From assembly GCF_026745355.1 (NCBI RefSeq), contig NC_079205.1, forward strand, positions 45,265,058 through 45,329,057: a stretch of DNA of 64,000 nt, read 5' to 3'. Below the pieces are notes generated by a model. That model did no database searches. It had not been told where the DNA came from and saw only the letters and a program-made list of their open reading frames with translations. Positions 24,312 to 33,932 of this stretch are shown piece after piece. A program made the translations under genes and the position numbers. The stretch is from Beta vulgaris subsp. vulgaris (Eukaryota; Streptophyta; Magnoliopsida; Caryophyllales; Amaranthaceae). Each line of letters starts with the position of its first letter. Within the stretch, counting starts at the first letter, position 1.

Positions 24312-27300
24312 AATCTCACGCTTGTTGAGATTAGTGAGTCAAGCCTTTTTGACTACCCTTCCTTCAATACCAGTTTTAATGGAAGAACGTCTACCGAATT
24401 TTTATGTTCCTTCTTCTCCAATTTCCATCATGATTTGGAATGTTCAAGGAGCGGGCAGTAACTCTTTTGCTGCTTCTTTAAAAGAGCTTGTTCGTTTGCA
24501 TAGACCGGAGGTTCTGGCATTAGTAGAAACTCACATGGGAGGGGATAGAGCCCAACAAATTGCCTCTATTCTTAAGTATTCGGGTCATACAAGAGTTGAT
24601 GCCCGTGGCTTTAGTGGAGGCATATGGATTTACTGGCACACGGAGAATGTTACTATTGACCCTATCCGTCAACATGATCAATACATTACGATGGACATTA
24701 AGAAATGTGATGAACAACCTTGGTATTTTACTGCAGTATATGCAAGTCCAGACCCAACTCGAAGGCATGATTTATGGCGCGAGTTAAAGGACTTTGCTGC
24801 ACAGAACAATAAACCATGGTTGATTGCGGGGGACTTTAATGAAACTCGGTTCCCTAGTGAGAGAAACACCTCTTGTTCTGAAACTACGAGAAGATCTGCT
24901 CGTTTTAATGATTGGGTTGATGAAATGGATTTGCTCGAAATTGAATTTGTTGGAGCAAGTTATACTTGGTCGCGTGGGTTATCCCTTGAAACCCGTCAAT
25001 GTGCTCGTCTTGATCGCGCTTTTTGTAACCCAGATTGGGGTCTTCAATTCTCCCAAGCTAGAGTAAAACACCTCCCTGCTATTGCATCCGATCATTGTCC
25101 TCTCCTCATCTCTCCCAATGGGTTTGTTCCTCTCCCTTCTTTGAATAAACCTTTTAGGTTCCAAGCCATGTGGCTTCATCATGAGAAGTTTCAAGAGTTT
25201 GTGCAAAGTAAATGGAAGCACTCTGTGCCTATTATGTCTTCCCTGCTTTCTTTATCCGAAGCTTTGCAGGACTGGAATCGAGACGTTTTCAAAAATATTT
25301 TCCAAAGAAAACGTCTCTTATTAGCTCGCATTGAGGGAGTGCAAAAAAATATAGGGTTTTCTACTCATCGAGGTCTTATTAAGTTGGAGTCTAAACTGCG
25401 ACGAGAGTTAGAAGACGTGCTCCAGGAGGAAGAGACTTACTGGTTTCAGAAATCTAGAATTACTTGGTTAAAAGATGGGGATCGTAACACTCGTTTCTTT
25501 CATTTAAGCACCATTGTGAGAAATTGGCGCAACAAAATTTCTGCTATAAAAGATGACGATGGAATTTGGCTTCACGATAAGGACCTTGTGAAAACCCAAA
25601 TTGTTACCTACTTCTCTACTCTGTTCACGGAAGAACCTGATGATGGTATTTATGATCTACCATGCGATATTTTTTCCAGATTTATTGCCGGATGATTGGA
25701 GTCGTCTAACAAAACCCTACAATAAACTGGAAATTGAGGAGGTGGTTCATTCGTTGGGGGCTCTCAAAGCGCCCGGCCCTGATGGTTTGCAGGCCCTATT
25801 TTTTCAAAAGAATTGGGATTTAGTTAAGGATGATGTCACTAAAGCTGTTACCCAAGCCCTTGAAGGCAAAGGCCTACCCGAAAAAAATGAATGAGACCTT
25901 CATTGCTTTGCTGCCGAAAGTTGACAATCCCGAAACAGCTGCTCAATTCCGGCCTATTGGGCTCTGCAACGTCATTTATAAGGTTGTAACTAAGGTTCTA
26001 GTGAATCGCATTAAACCGGTGTTACCTCGGCTTATTTCAAACACGCAGGGCAGTTTTGTTCCAGGGCGCCAAATCACTGATAATATCATCATTATGCAAG
26101 AGGTTATTCACACAATGAAAAGAAAACAAGGGATGAAAGGTTTCATGGCTATTAAGATCGACTTCGAGAAAGCATATGATCCTCTTAGGTGGAAGTTTAT
26201 TCGGGATACGTTACTTCAAATGAATCTTCCTATTCTTCTAGTGGATACAATTATGGAATGTGTTTGTTCAGCCTCAATGAGGGTGTTATGGAATGGTGAA
26301 CCCACTGATAGCTTCTCACCAAGTCGCGGGATTCGCCAGGGGGACCCACTCTCTCCCTATCTATTTGTTATGTGCATGGAAAGGCTCTATCAAACAATAG
26401 AAGAGGTCATTATTGCGAAAAAGTGGAAACCTATCCATGCAAGTAGGAATGGTCCTTCGTTGTAAAACTTATTTTTTGCCGACGATATAGTGTTGTTTGC
26501 CGAGGCCTCTATTGATCAAGCCCAAGTCATTCAAGATGTGCTTCGTAGGTTTTGTAAAGCCTCTGGTCAGAAGCTAAGTCTACCTAAGTCTCGTATTTAC
26601 TTTTCGCAAAATGTCCTACCTGAAGTGCAAGATCAAATCTGTGCTGCGATTGGTATTGGAGGCACTACGGACTTGGGCAAATACTTAGGTATGCCTACTT
26701 TCACCAGCAGGGTCTCTCGTGAAACTTTCAATTTCTTGTGTGAGAAAATAGACCGTCGGCTAGCAGGATGGAAAACCAAGTATTTGTCATTAGCGGGACG
26801 AATCACATTGGCTAAATCAATTGTCTCCTCTTTGGCTTACTACTCAATGCAAACAGCGAAGATTCCTAAAATTGTATGTGATGATATTGATAGGAAGACT
26901 CGGAGATTTGTTTGGGGCGGTAATGAAGATACAAAGAAAGTCCATTTAATTGCGTGGGATGCGCTTCAAAGGCCTAAAGATCAAGGGGGGTTGGGCCTCC
27001 ATTCAGCCAGCCATGCTAATAAGGCTTTCATGGCTAAATTGGGGTGGCGTTTACTAACGGAGCCTAATGCACTTTGGTCTCGTGTGTTGCGCACCAAATA
27101 TTGTAAAGGCCGGTGCGATTCCGATATGTTCCAACCAAAAACCGGTGCATCAAATGTTTGGAATGGGATTGCTGAAAATTCCAACATCCTTTGCGAAGGT
27201 ATACGGAGTGCGATTGGTAATGGTATCAAAACTCTATTCTGGGACCACAAATGGATGAGTAATACCCCATTAATTGATTGTGTTACTCAAACCCCTCCCA

Positions 27301-28542
27301 CCGAAATAGCTGGAGCTACCGTAAGTGAGATGTGGGAATCTGGAGAGGGATGGAAGTGGGAGGTGTTCAGCTCATACCTCTCTGAAGATTCGCTTAAACT
27401 TATTCAAGCTCATGTGGTTATGGATGACCCGGAGGTTGAAGACTTGTTATATTGGGATGGAGATCCTAAAGGTAAGTTTTCCATTAAATCTGCCATTAGG
27501 ATCATACGAAAAGAGTCGACGAAATTCCAGGATCAGTTATGGAATCTCGTATGGAAGGCGCCGGTGCAGCAGCGAGTTCGTGCGTTTATGTGGCTGGTGT
27601 GCCACGATCGTTTATTGGGTAATGCTAATCGTTTTAAGCGTAAACTAACAGACGATCCCAAATGTTTTGTGTGTGGGGACTCAGTGGAATCGACGCTACA
27701 TATCTTGCGTGATTGCCCAGCAGCAAGGAGTGTATGGCGCAAGGTGGAAGGTTTTGCTTTGGACCCAAATTTTTTTCGGCTTGACTTAAAAAAATTGGAT
27801 TTCTTCCAATCGGGAATATAATGATCAGGAGACATGGCCTACCGTTTTTGCCATTATCATATGGTGGCTTTGGAGATGGAGAAATATGTTTGTCTTTGGA
27901 CGAGGCAATGAGGTTCCGATAGATGTGGGGGCTTTTCTGAAAATTCGGTTTGATGAGACTTGGCGGAGTCTTCATGGCGATATGGATCTCAGTGGGTCTA
28001 TCGGTCATAGGGTGGAGAAGTATTTTTCTTGGTCTCCACCTCCTATGGGCTGGTACGTTCTGAACACAGATGGGGCTGCGCGTGGAACTCCTGGAGATGC
28101 GGGTGGAGGAGTAATTATTCGTAACCACAGCGGCATGTTTATTTCGGCCCTTTCACTGAATTTTGGGAGGTGTTGTGCTTTTCGCGCGGAGGTGCTAGCG
28201 TTGCTGCGAGGCCTGGAACTAGCCATCAATCTGCAAATAACTCATCTCCAAATCCAACTCAATAATCTATCGTGTGTGCATGCTTTAAATTCGGGAAATA
28301 GTAGTTGTGGTGGGTGTTCCCATCTCATTCGTCATTGTTTAAATCTTTTGCGTAGGGAGGGTTGGGTGGTTAAGGTGGTCCATGTTTTTCGAGAAGGTAA
28401 TCGAGCTGCGGATTGGTTGGCTAATCGAGGTGTGGATCAACCTCATGGCTCTTCTGTTTTGGAGTCTCCCCCTTTAGACCTTCATAGGATTTTAATGGAG
28501 GATGCTCGTGGTGTTACCACCCCACGTCTTGTTCCTCCCTAG
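24298..28542 (+). pseudogene. LINE ORF2: endonuclease-reverse transcriptase-RNase H polyprotein
   Basis: A candidate ATG at 24298 lies 11 nt before the ORF1 stop. The endonuclease shows MIWNVQGAGSN, LALVETHMGG, IAGDFNETRF and ASDHCPLL. The reverse transcriptase shows APGPDGLQALFFQ, FRPIGLCNVIYKV, KIDFEKAYD, GIRQGDPLSPYLF and NLFFADD, all with catalytic acids. zf-RVT (APVQQRVRAFMWL, CFVCGD) and an RNase H domain (NTDGAARG, RAEVLALLRGLELA, REGNRAADWLANRG) follow. Breaks are a T6 run at 25670-25675, an A7 run at 25881-25887, a TAA at 26463-26465 directly before NLFFADD, and an A7 run at 27788-27794. In RNase H the third catalytic Asp position reads IQLNNLSC, with Asn in place of Asp. Confidence 0.93.
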
Positions 28543-29430
28543 GTGTAGTTTTGTTGGTGTTTTTTCTTTGTTTTTATGTTGTTCTGTTTGTTTATCTTTG
28601 GCATGGCCTCATTTGAATCAAAAAAAAAACAAAGGTGTCGTATTACGATATTAGTATGAACTAGGCTGCCCTCATAGTAGTTCTTGGCATAAAATTCTGA
28701 AACTTATTTTAACGGTGGAGTGAGGATCGTTGATTGGACTTATCTTAATCTTCGCGGAACTTGAAGATCAAGGAGATGACAATGTCAAATTGAGGATGAT
28801 TGTTTAGTATATGCATCATTTGATTGCTTTCTTCTACTTCATCTTTGACTCTTGTACGGTTTCTCGATTTTTTAGTAGTTTAATATTTGCACAGGAGAGA
28901 CATAAAAGTTGAGCCTAAAACACAAACATGGTAGTAGAAGTAATTTTTAATCCTTAATTCACGGACCTTTCATAAATAATCATACACATCTTGAATTTTT
29001 AAACTTTTTTGACCCAACCAGACCCGATCCGATAATACATTATTAGGATCAGACAGTATACGACCGACCCTATTTTAATTGAGTCGGGTCATGACCCTAT
29101 AATATAGGGTCGGGTCATGTGCTTTTTTGGAGACCCGACCCATTGAACAAGTCTTAAACTCTCACATTTCACTTCAAAGGTCATATGTTTGAATTCTAAT
29201 AACTACACATTGTTAATATTTTTAAATGAGATTATAAATATGTGTATTAGAAGTTTGAGAACAGTGCCACGTGTTACCATTTCTCTGTACATAGGAGAAT
29301 AAAATTTTGCCTCAAATGAGTCACTTGACCCTTTTAAGGCTAAAAGTTATCTGTCAGACGAGGTAACTTTTTGTTATAAATGAATCACTTTTACTTAAAA
29401 GTGACACATTTTGAACCGAGAAGTTACTTA

Positions 29431-29593
29431 TCTATCTTTACTAATATATTAAAAGGCGTTCCTAAATAAGGAGCGCGCGGTGCCATGTGACGACGCTTCC
29501 CTTTGAGTGTTTAACTCTATGTAATTCATGTACAATAAAAAAAAAATAAAAAATATAATTTATAAGATTCGACCCCGTGATCACAAACATATA
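29431..29593 (+). mobile_element. Helitron 5' end
   Basis: After an A it starts TCTATCTTTACTAATATATT, then AAAAGGCG, the same 5' pattern as the Helitron at 20639-20902. GATTCGACCCCG near 29567 corresponds to the internal B-box-like word of the family. The element continues beyond the Stowaway-like insertion (AGTTTTAACCACAAAACC near 30733), but no CTAG hairpin terminus was found, so it is truncated or hidden. Confidence 0.55.
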
Positions 29594-30726
29594 CTTCTTC
29601 CGTTTCTAAATAAGTGCAACATTTTCCATTTTAAGAAATGTCATAACAAGTGCAACATAGCTCAAAATGAAAAGTTTTTTCCTTTTATTTACAGAAATGC
29701 CATTACTTAATTCCCTCAACCACTTAATTAATCTATCATCTACCAACCTAAAAACCATTAATTAATCAACCTACCCACCCTCATCTCAGCCACCCATCAA
29801 TCTCTCTCTCTCCGAAACTCAACCCACCCTCTCCATCTCCTCAACTCAACCAACCAACCCCACACCACCACCAACCCGATGCCACCACCATAACGCCACC
29901 AACCCGACGCCACCACCAAAACATCACCAACCCGGTGCCACCACCAAAACACCACCAACCCGATGCCACCACCAAACACCACCAACCCGACGCCACCAAC
30001 TGTCACCACCACCATCCTCAATACCACAGGTTCTTCGTGTGTGAAATTGGCATCTGGGTTCTTCGTGCCAATTCGAACCCGACACCACCAACCTGACGCC
30101 ACCAAGGGCCGCTCATTTGATGGGTTCTTGGGGTTTGAATTGGCATTTGGGTTAGGGGGATTTTAAGGGTTTATTGACTGATTCGTGTGTGAAATTGGAG
30201 GAAAATTATTTGGTTTTTCTGGGTTCGAGATCTAAGAAGAATTCTGTTTTCTGGGTAATTGATGGTGGTCGGTGTGTTGCTGCAATGGTGGTGATGGGGA
30301 CAGACATAAGATGCTGGTGGTGGTGGTGGTTGATGCGTTCGGTTGAAAATGTGATTTCGGGGTGGTTTACAAGGGGATGAGGGTTGGTTTAGGGGTGGTT
30401 TCCAAGGGAGGGTGTTTGGTTTCGGTATTAGGGAGGGGAAATGGGGTTTTCGGTGGGCGGGTTTGGGGGAGGGTGGTTTTCTGGTAGGCAGGTAGGGAGG
30501 GTGGTTTCCGGTGGGCAGGTTTGGGGGAGAGGTTTTCCAGTGGTGGCGTAGTGGTGGGTGACAGGTGGCAGGTGGAAGGTAGTGGAGCAGAAAGTTGTTG
30601 GGTAATTAGTTAAGTGTTTTATTAAGTTGCCTAATTTCTCTTTTAAGTATGGTCCCAACTTTCTCTCTAGATGCCTTGGTCCGTGTGCCACTTCTCAATG
30701 TTGCACTTATTTAGAAACGGAGGAAG
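29594..30726. mobile_element. Stowaway/mariner-like element, 1.1 kb
   Basis: About 30-bp terminal inverted repeats (left CTTCTTCCGTTTCTAAATAA, right inward CTTCCTCCGTTTCTAAATAA) differ at one base in the first 20, and TA lies at both borders (29592-29593, 30727-30728). It is large for a Stowaway element. The middle carries a CCACCACC-type minisatellite and G-rich DNA but no transposase, so it is non-autonomous. Confidence 0.85.
29840..30000. repeat. Minisatellite of about 30 bp unit
   Basis: Imperfect tandem copies of a unit containing CACCAACCCGATGCCACCAC, varying ACGCC/ATGCC/GTGCC and AAAACA, repeat about four to five times. The long low-complexity frames in this region follow from the repeat and are not taken as genes. 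Confidence 0.75.
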
Positions 30727-30789
30727 TATATTAAAGTTTTAACCACAAAACCAAGTGATACTTAATGTTATCATTCTCAAGTTTAATAT

Positions 30790-31023
30790 GAGAATCATGT
30801 GGGAACCCAATGGTTGGAGCTCCCACCTCCCAACCTCACGGTCGGGAGTTTGACTCTCATGCATCAACTCCATATTTGGGGTGTGTGTGGATTTATGCTT
30901 CTGGGTATAAATCCCCAGGTTTTCAGTCTCTGGAAGTTTCCTTATGTGTTGGGATCCCCTTCTTACCCCCTAACTCATGAGGGCGGAGCCTGCTTGGGCC
31001 ATTAAATTACTGAATAAAAAAAA
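30790..31023 (+). mobile_element. SINE with perfect 15-bp TSD
   Basis: TCTCAAGTTTAATAT is duplicated exactly at 30775-30789 and 31024-31038. The body of 234 bp begins with a tRNA-like part (B-box-like GGGAGTTTGACTCTC near 30844) and ends TAAATTACTGAATAAAAAAA. It has no coding capacity, so it would be mobilised by a LINE in trans. Confidence 0.88.
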
Positions 31024-31038
31024 TCTCAAGTTTAATAT

Positions 31039-31455
31039 CTAAACTTTTATATAGTTGATGTTATCAAACTTTGATGTACTTGAGGTTTACCCTCCAATTT
31101 TCATAATAAACCATGCGCTAAAATTATTTAAAAGAATGCAAAACTTAAATGAATAGTATCTCTAGTTTTGTATTACTTTGTAAATAATATAAAAGGTACA
31201 TATTAATAAAATACGTATTAAACGAATCTAGCAAGATCCTATATAACTATGTTCTTATTCACATAAATAATAATCAAAGTAAAATTTATGAATAATATAA
31301 AATTTTAAAGTGCAATATTTTTTTTTTCAAAAAAAGACGAAGGGAGTGGTTGATAAAGAAGTTTCATAGGAACAAATTTGGTTAATTCTTTTTAATTAAA
31401 TTGCAAACAATAAAAGTTCAACATATTATTGTCAGGCGAAGGATGAAAAAATATT
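31039..31455. other. Unassigned AT-rich spacer
   Basis: Very AT-rich; possibly the interior of the truncated Helitron starting at 29431. No genes or repeat ends were recognised. Confidence 0.3.
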
Positions 31456-31546
31456 GCCACAGCCAAGAGTTGAACCTGGAATCTCAAGTCATAGAAGATT
31501 TAACCAATGTGCTCCTGCGGCATCTGATGTTATCATAACATAAAGA
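31456..31546 (-). repeat. tRNA-like Pol III module, copy A
   Basis: On the minus strand GCACATTGGTTAAATC (A-box-like) is followed by CCAGGTTCAACTC (B-box-like). A T6 run about 20 nt further on could end a Pol III transcript. It is closely similar to copy B about 140 bp away. It does not fold into a good tRNA, so I call it a tRNA-derived repeat, not a tRNA gene. Confidence 0.55.
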
Positions 31547-31598
31547 TAATATTAAACATAATCCTCCTAATGTTTTATAAAAAAAAAAAGGAAAAACT

Positions 31599-31699
31599 TG
31601 CTGCAGCCAGGAGTTGAACCTGGAATCTCAATTCGTAGAAGATTTAACCAATGTGCTAGTTCTACTGCGACACTTGATGTTATTATAGCACAAAGATAT
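31599..31699 (-). repeat. tRNA-like Pol III module, copy B
   Basis: On the minus strand TAGCACATTGG fits the A-box consensus and GGTTCAACTCC fits the B box with one mismatch. CCAGG-TTCAACTC-CTGG makes a perfect T-arm-like hairpin (31607-31623). T-tracts follow at once. The D and anticodon arms are not convincing. It could be a SINE head or the internal module of a Helitron. Confidence 0.55.
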
Positions 31700-32232
31700 T
31701 TAATTATTTGACGGGCTAGTAAGATTGTAAGCATATCCTTTTCCATTATCATAAAACAGAATCCTTTTGTTTGATTTATTATCACACAAAATCATTATTA
31801 TTTATACATTAACTGTAAATTGGTTACATGTTAGTCATTTTTATCCATTGCTCCAAGTAACTATGTATGTTACTTAGGCTATGTTTTTTTATTAAAATGA
31901 ACTGAATTTGTCCGAACTAAATTGAACTAAACTTAAATTGTCTGAACTGAACTAACTAAACTTAAATTGTCTGAACTGAAATATACATAAAAGCGACCCC
32001 TTTTGACTAAAAGTGATCCCTTTTGATTAAAAGTGAATTGGTGAGGCTATAAGTTGTCAGGTGTCAGTGGTTAGAGGTAATGAGTTAACTGTCAAAATTA
32101 TTCGAAAAATAATCAGTGATTCATTTAACTGATTAAATTTATACTATGAACATAACATATTCTAGCTACAAAACACTATTTCAAAAATTAAAAGTTATTG
32201 AGAGTTTCTTCATAACATACTACTTTTTACTA
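31700..32232. other. Spacer with decayed AACTGAA-rich repeat
   Basis: From about 31877 to 31990 the sequence has GAACTGAA/GAACTAAA words after TTAGGCTATG. This resembles one decayed arm of the foldback element at 33043-33591. No second arm or gene was seen. Confidence 0.4.
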
Positions 32233-33021
32233 CTTCCTCCATTTCAATTTAGTTGTGACACTTTTAAAGTCTTGAATTCCTAGATGATTTTTAGAGTGGA
32301 GAGAGATAGAGAAAGAAAATAAAAGGATCCCATGTGTTAGGAGAGAGATAGAGAGAATTTATTACCCAAAATAAAAGTGTCATAACTAAATGGAAAATTT
32401 GTCAGAAACCACCTTTTATAATCACTTTTTTGTGAGAAACCACCTTTTAAAAAAAAATTGGTTAATTAACCACCTTTTTGGTTCTTTTTTTTGTTGGAAG
32501 CCACCACTTGCCGGAATTCGGCATTGACCTCGATTTTCCGGCGTTGACCATCAAATTTTCGCCATTCTTCCCCCTTTATCTTTCTCCCCCCTCGCATCCC
32601 CGGCAACCCACCCTCGCATACCCGACAACCCCCCTTCCCTCTCGCATCCCCCGGCAACCCCCCTCCTCCCTCGCAACCCGCCAACAAACACCCCCCACGA
32701 CCATCCCCACCCTCCCAGCCCTAAGCCCATCTCCTCCCTTGCATCCCTCGACATCTCAGGTGGAATTTATGGCGAAAATCTGGAAAAAAATGGCGAAAAT
32801 CTGATGGTCAACGCCGGAAAATCAAGGTCAATGCCGGATTTCGGCAAGTGGTGGCTTCCAACAAAAAAAAGACCCAAAAAGGTGGCTAGTTAACCAAATT
32901 TTTCTAAAAGGTGGTTTCTCACAAAAAAGTGATTATAAAAGATGGTTTGTGACAAATTTTCCTAACTAAATTGAAACTTCCTAAAATAGAAAGTGTCACA
33001 ACTAAATTGAAATGGAGGAAG
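32233..33021. mobile_element. Stowaway element split by a Mutator-type element
   Basis: The left end CTTCCTCCATTTCAATTTAG is matched exactly by the inverted right end, with TA at 32231-32232 and 33022-33023. The terminal repeats extend inward over AGTTGTGACACTTT. Only the outer parts are Stowaway; 32392-32962 is a later insertion. Confidence 0.9.
32392..32962. mobile_element. Mutator-type foldback MITE with 9-bp TSD
   Basis: A perfect 9-bp duplication TAACTAAAT (32383-32391, 32963-32971) flanks inverted repeats beginning GGAAAATTTGTCA. The arms remain similar for roughly 180 bp, through CGACCTTGATTTTCCGGCGT-like sequence to ATTTTCGCCAT. Long arms with a 9-bp duplication fit the Mutator group. 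The centre (about 32580-32760) is C-rich with repeated CCTCGCATCCCCGGCAACCC-like units and no credible gene. Confidence 0.85.
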
Positions 33022-33042
33022 TATTATTATAACTTTGACTTA

Positions 33043-33591
33043 GGGCCTGCTCTCTTCGGCATAAAACAACTGAACTGAACTGAATTGAACTGAACTGAAC
33101 TGATCTGAACTAAACTGAACTGAATTGAACTAAACTGAAATGAATAGTGATGTGAGAGTAAAAGTATTGTCAAGAGCTGAACTGAACTAAACTGAACTGG
33201 TCTGAACTGAATTGATCTGAACTGAACTGAACTGAATAGAACTGAACTGAACTGAAAATAAGCTGGGGAGAACAGACCCTTTAGGCCTGTTCTTCCCAGC
33301 TTATTTTCAGTTCAGTTCAATTCAGTTCAGTTCAGTTCAATTCAGTTCAGTTCAGATCAGTTCAGTTCAGTTCAGTTCAGACCAGTTCAGTTCAGTTCAG
33401 CTCTTGACAATACTTTTACTCTCACATATCACTATTCATTTCAGTTCAGTTCACTTCAGTTCAGTTCAGTTCAGATCAGTTCAGTTCAGATCAGTTCAGT
33501 TCAGTTCAATTCAGTTCAGTTCAGTTCAATTCAGTTCAGTTCAATTCAGTTCAGTTCAGTTCAGCTGTTTTATGCGGAAGAGTTTTGGCCC
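33043..33591. mobile_element. Foldback MITE built of (TTCAG)n arms
   Basis: TTA flanks both sides and the ends are GGGCC and GGCCC, as in Tourist/Harbinger MITEs. Each arm is about 240 bp of AACTG/CAGTT pentamers in opposite orientation, closed by a centre near 33282 where AAGCTGGGGAGAACAG faces its complement. The arms are near-perfect inverse copies, so the whole element can form one long hairpin. Frames over it are repeat artefacts. Confidence 0.85.
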
Positions 33592-33932
33592 TTAGTCCAA
33601 ATTCTAAAAGTTATTCAAAATTGTTGTCAAACACACTATTAACACGTGTTCGGGATTAATTAAATCTAGAAAGTTGATCAAGCTATAATATTGCTAAAGG
33701 TGAAAAAACGAACTTCGGTGAATTAGAGTTTTCATGTAACTTTTACTGGTTGAGGTAATCTTTTGGAAAAGACAAATTAATAGTTTTTATAGCAATTTCA
33801 ATTATACACACGAGGGTATACTGAAGACTATAATTTTTGTTGATTTTATATGGCTCAAAATGAGTATAATAGCACTCTAGATAAAAATTTGAGCACAAAC
33901 ATAGTATTGAGTGTTTAGTGTACTAATACGCG
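33592..33932. other. Spacer with no recognised feature
   Basis: AT-rich, with no frame, repeat or terminal signature that I could identify. Confidence 0.3.

Larger units (their letters stand above)
22317..28629 (+). mobile_element. Near full-length L1-type LINE with 16-17 bp TSD
   Basis: A direct repeat ACAAAGGTGTCGTATTA flanks the element (22300-22316 and 28629-28645). A terminal A tract of about ten bases precedes the right copy, as target-primed reverse transcription produces. The body is 6.3 kb with a 5' leader of about 50 bp, ORF1 (DUF4283, CCHC knuckle) and ORF2 (endonuclease, reverse transcriptase, zf-RVT, plant-type RNase H). It is disabled by a few frameshifts and one internal stop but is otherwise well kept, and is the youngest large insertion in its nest. 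Confidence 0.95.
22078..29154. mobile_element. hAT-like element interrupted by a LINE
   Basis: The 8-bp duplication TAAACTCT lies at 22070-22077 and 29155-29162. The ends are AAACATGTGCAACGGGCCG on the left and, reading inward from the right, AGACTTGTTCAATGGGTCG. They are imperfect but clearly related inverted repeats. Subterminal DNA is rich in GGGTCGGG words on both sides. Only the terminal segments (22078-22316 and 28646-29154) belong to this element; the rest is the LINE. Confidence 0.75.
21744..29298 (-). mobile_element. Helitron split by a hAT element that contains a LINE
   Basis: The 3' terminus on the minus strand is GGGGCATCGCTCGAGCC, then AAAATACTAG and T, at 21744. It matches the ends of the Helitrons at 14409-14754 and 20639-20902. 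After the nested insertion (22078-29154) the sequence resumes in the same layout. A tRNA-like A/B box pair straddles the insertion, and a CACGTGGCAC word (minus strand, near 29265) sits close to the 5' end as in the sister copies. The 5' end (TC near 29298) is approximate. Without the insert the Helitron is under 500 bp. Confidence 0.6.

Noticed and set aside
29797..30380. Glycine/valine- and proline/threonine-rich frames
   Set aside because: They follow the minisatellite on both strands and show no conserved domain or start context.
31607..31623. Functional tRNA gene on the minus strand
   Set aside because: The T-arm is perfect but acceptor, D and anticodon arms do not pair acceptably around the A box.
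33404..33595. Open frame of repeated FSSVQ residues
   Set aside because: It is the translation of the (TTCAG)n arm of a foldback element, not a gene.
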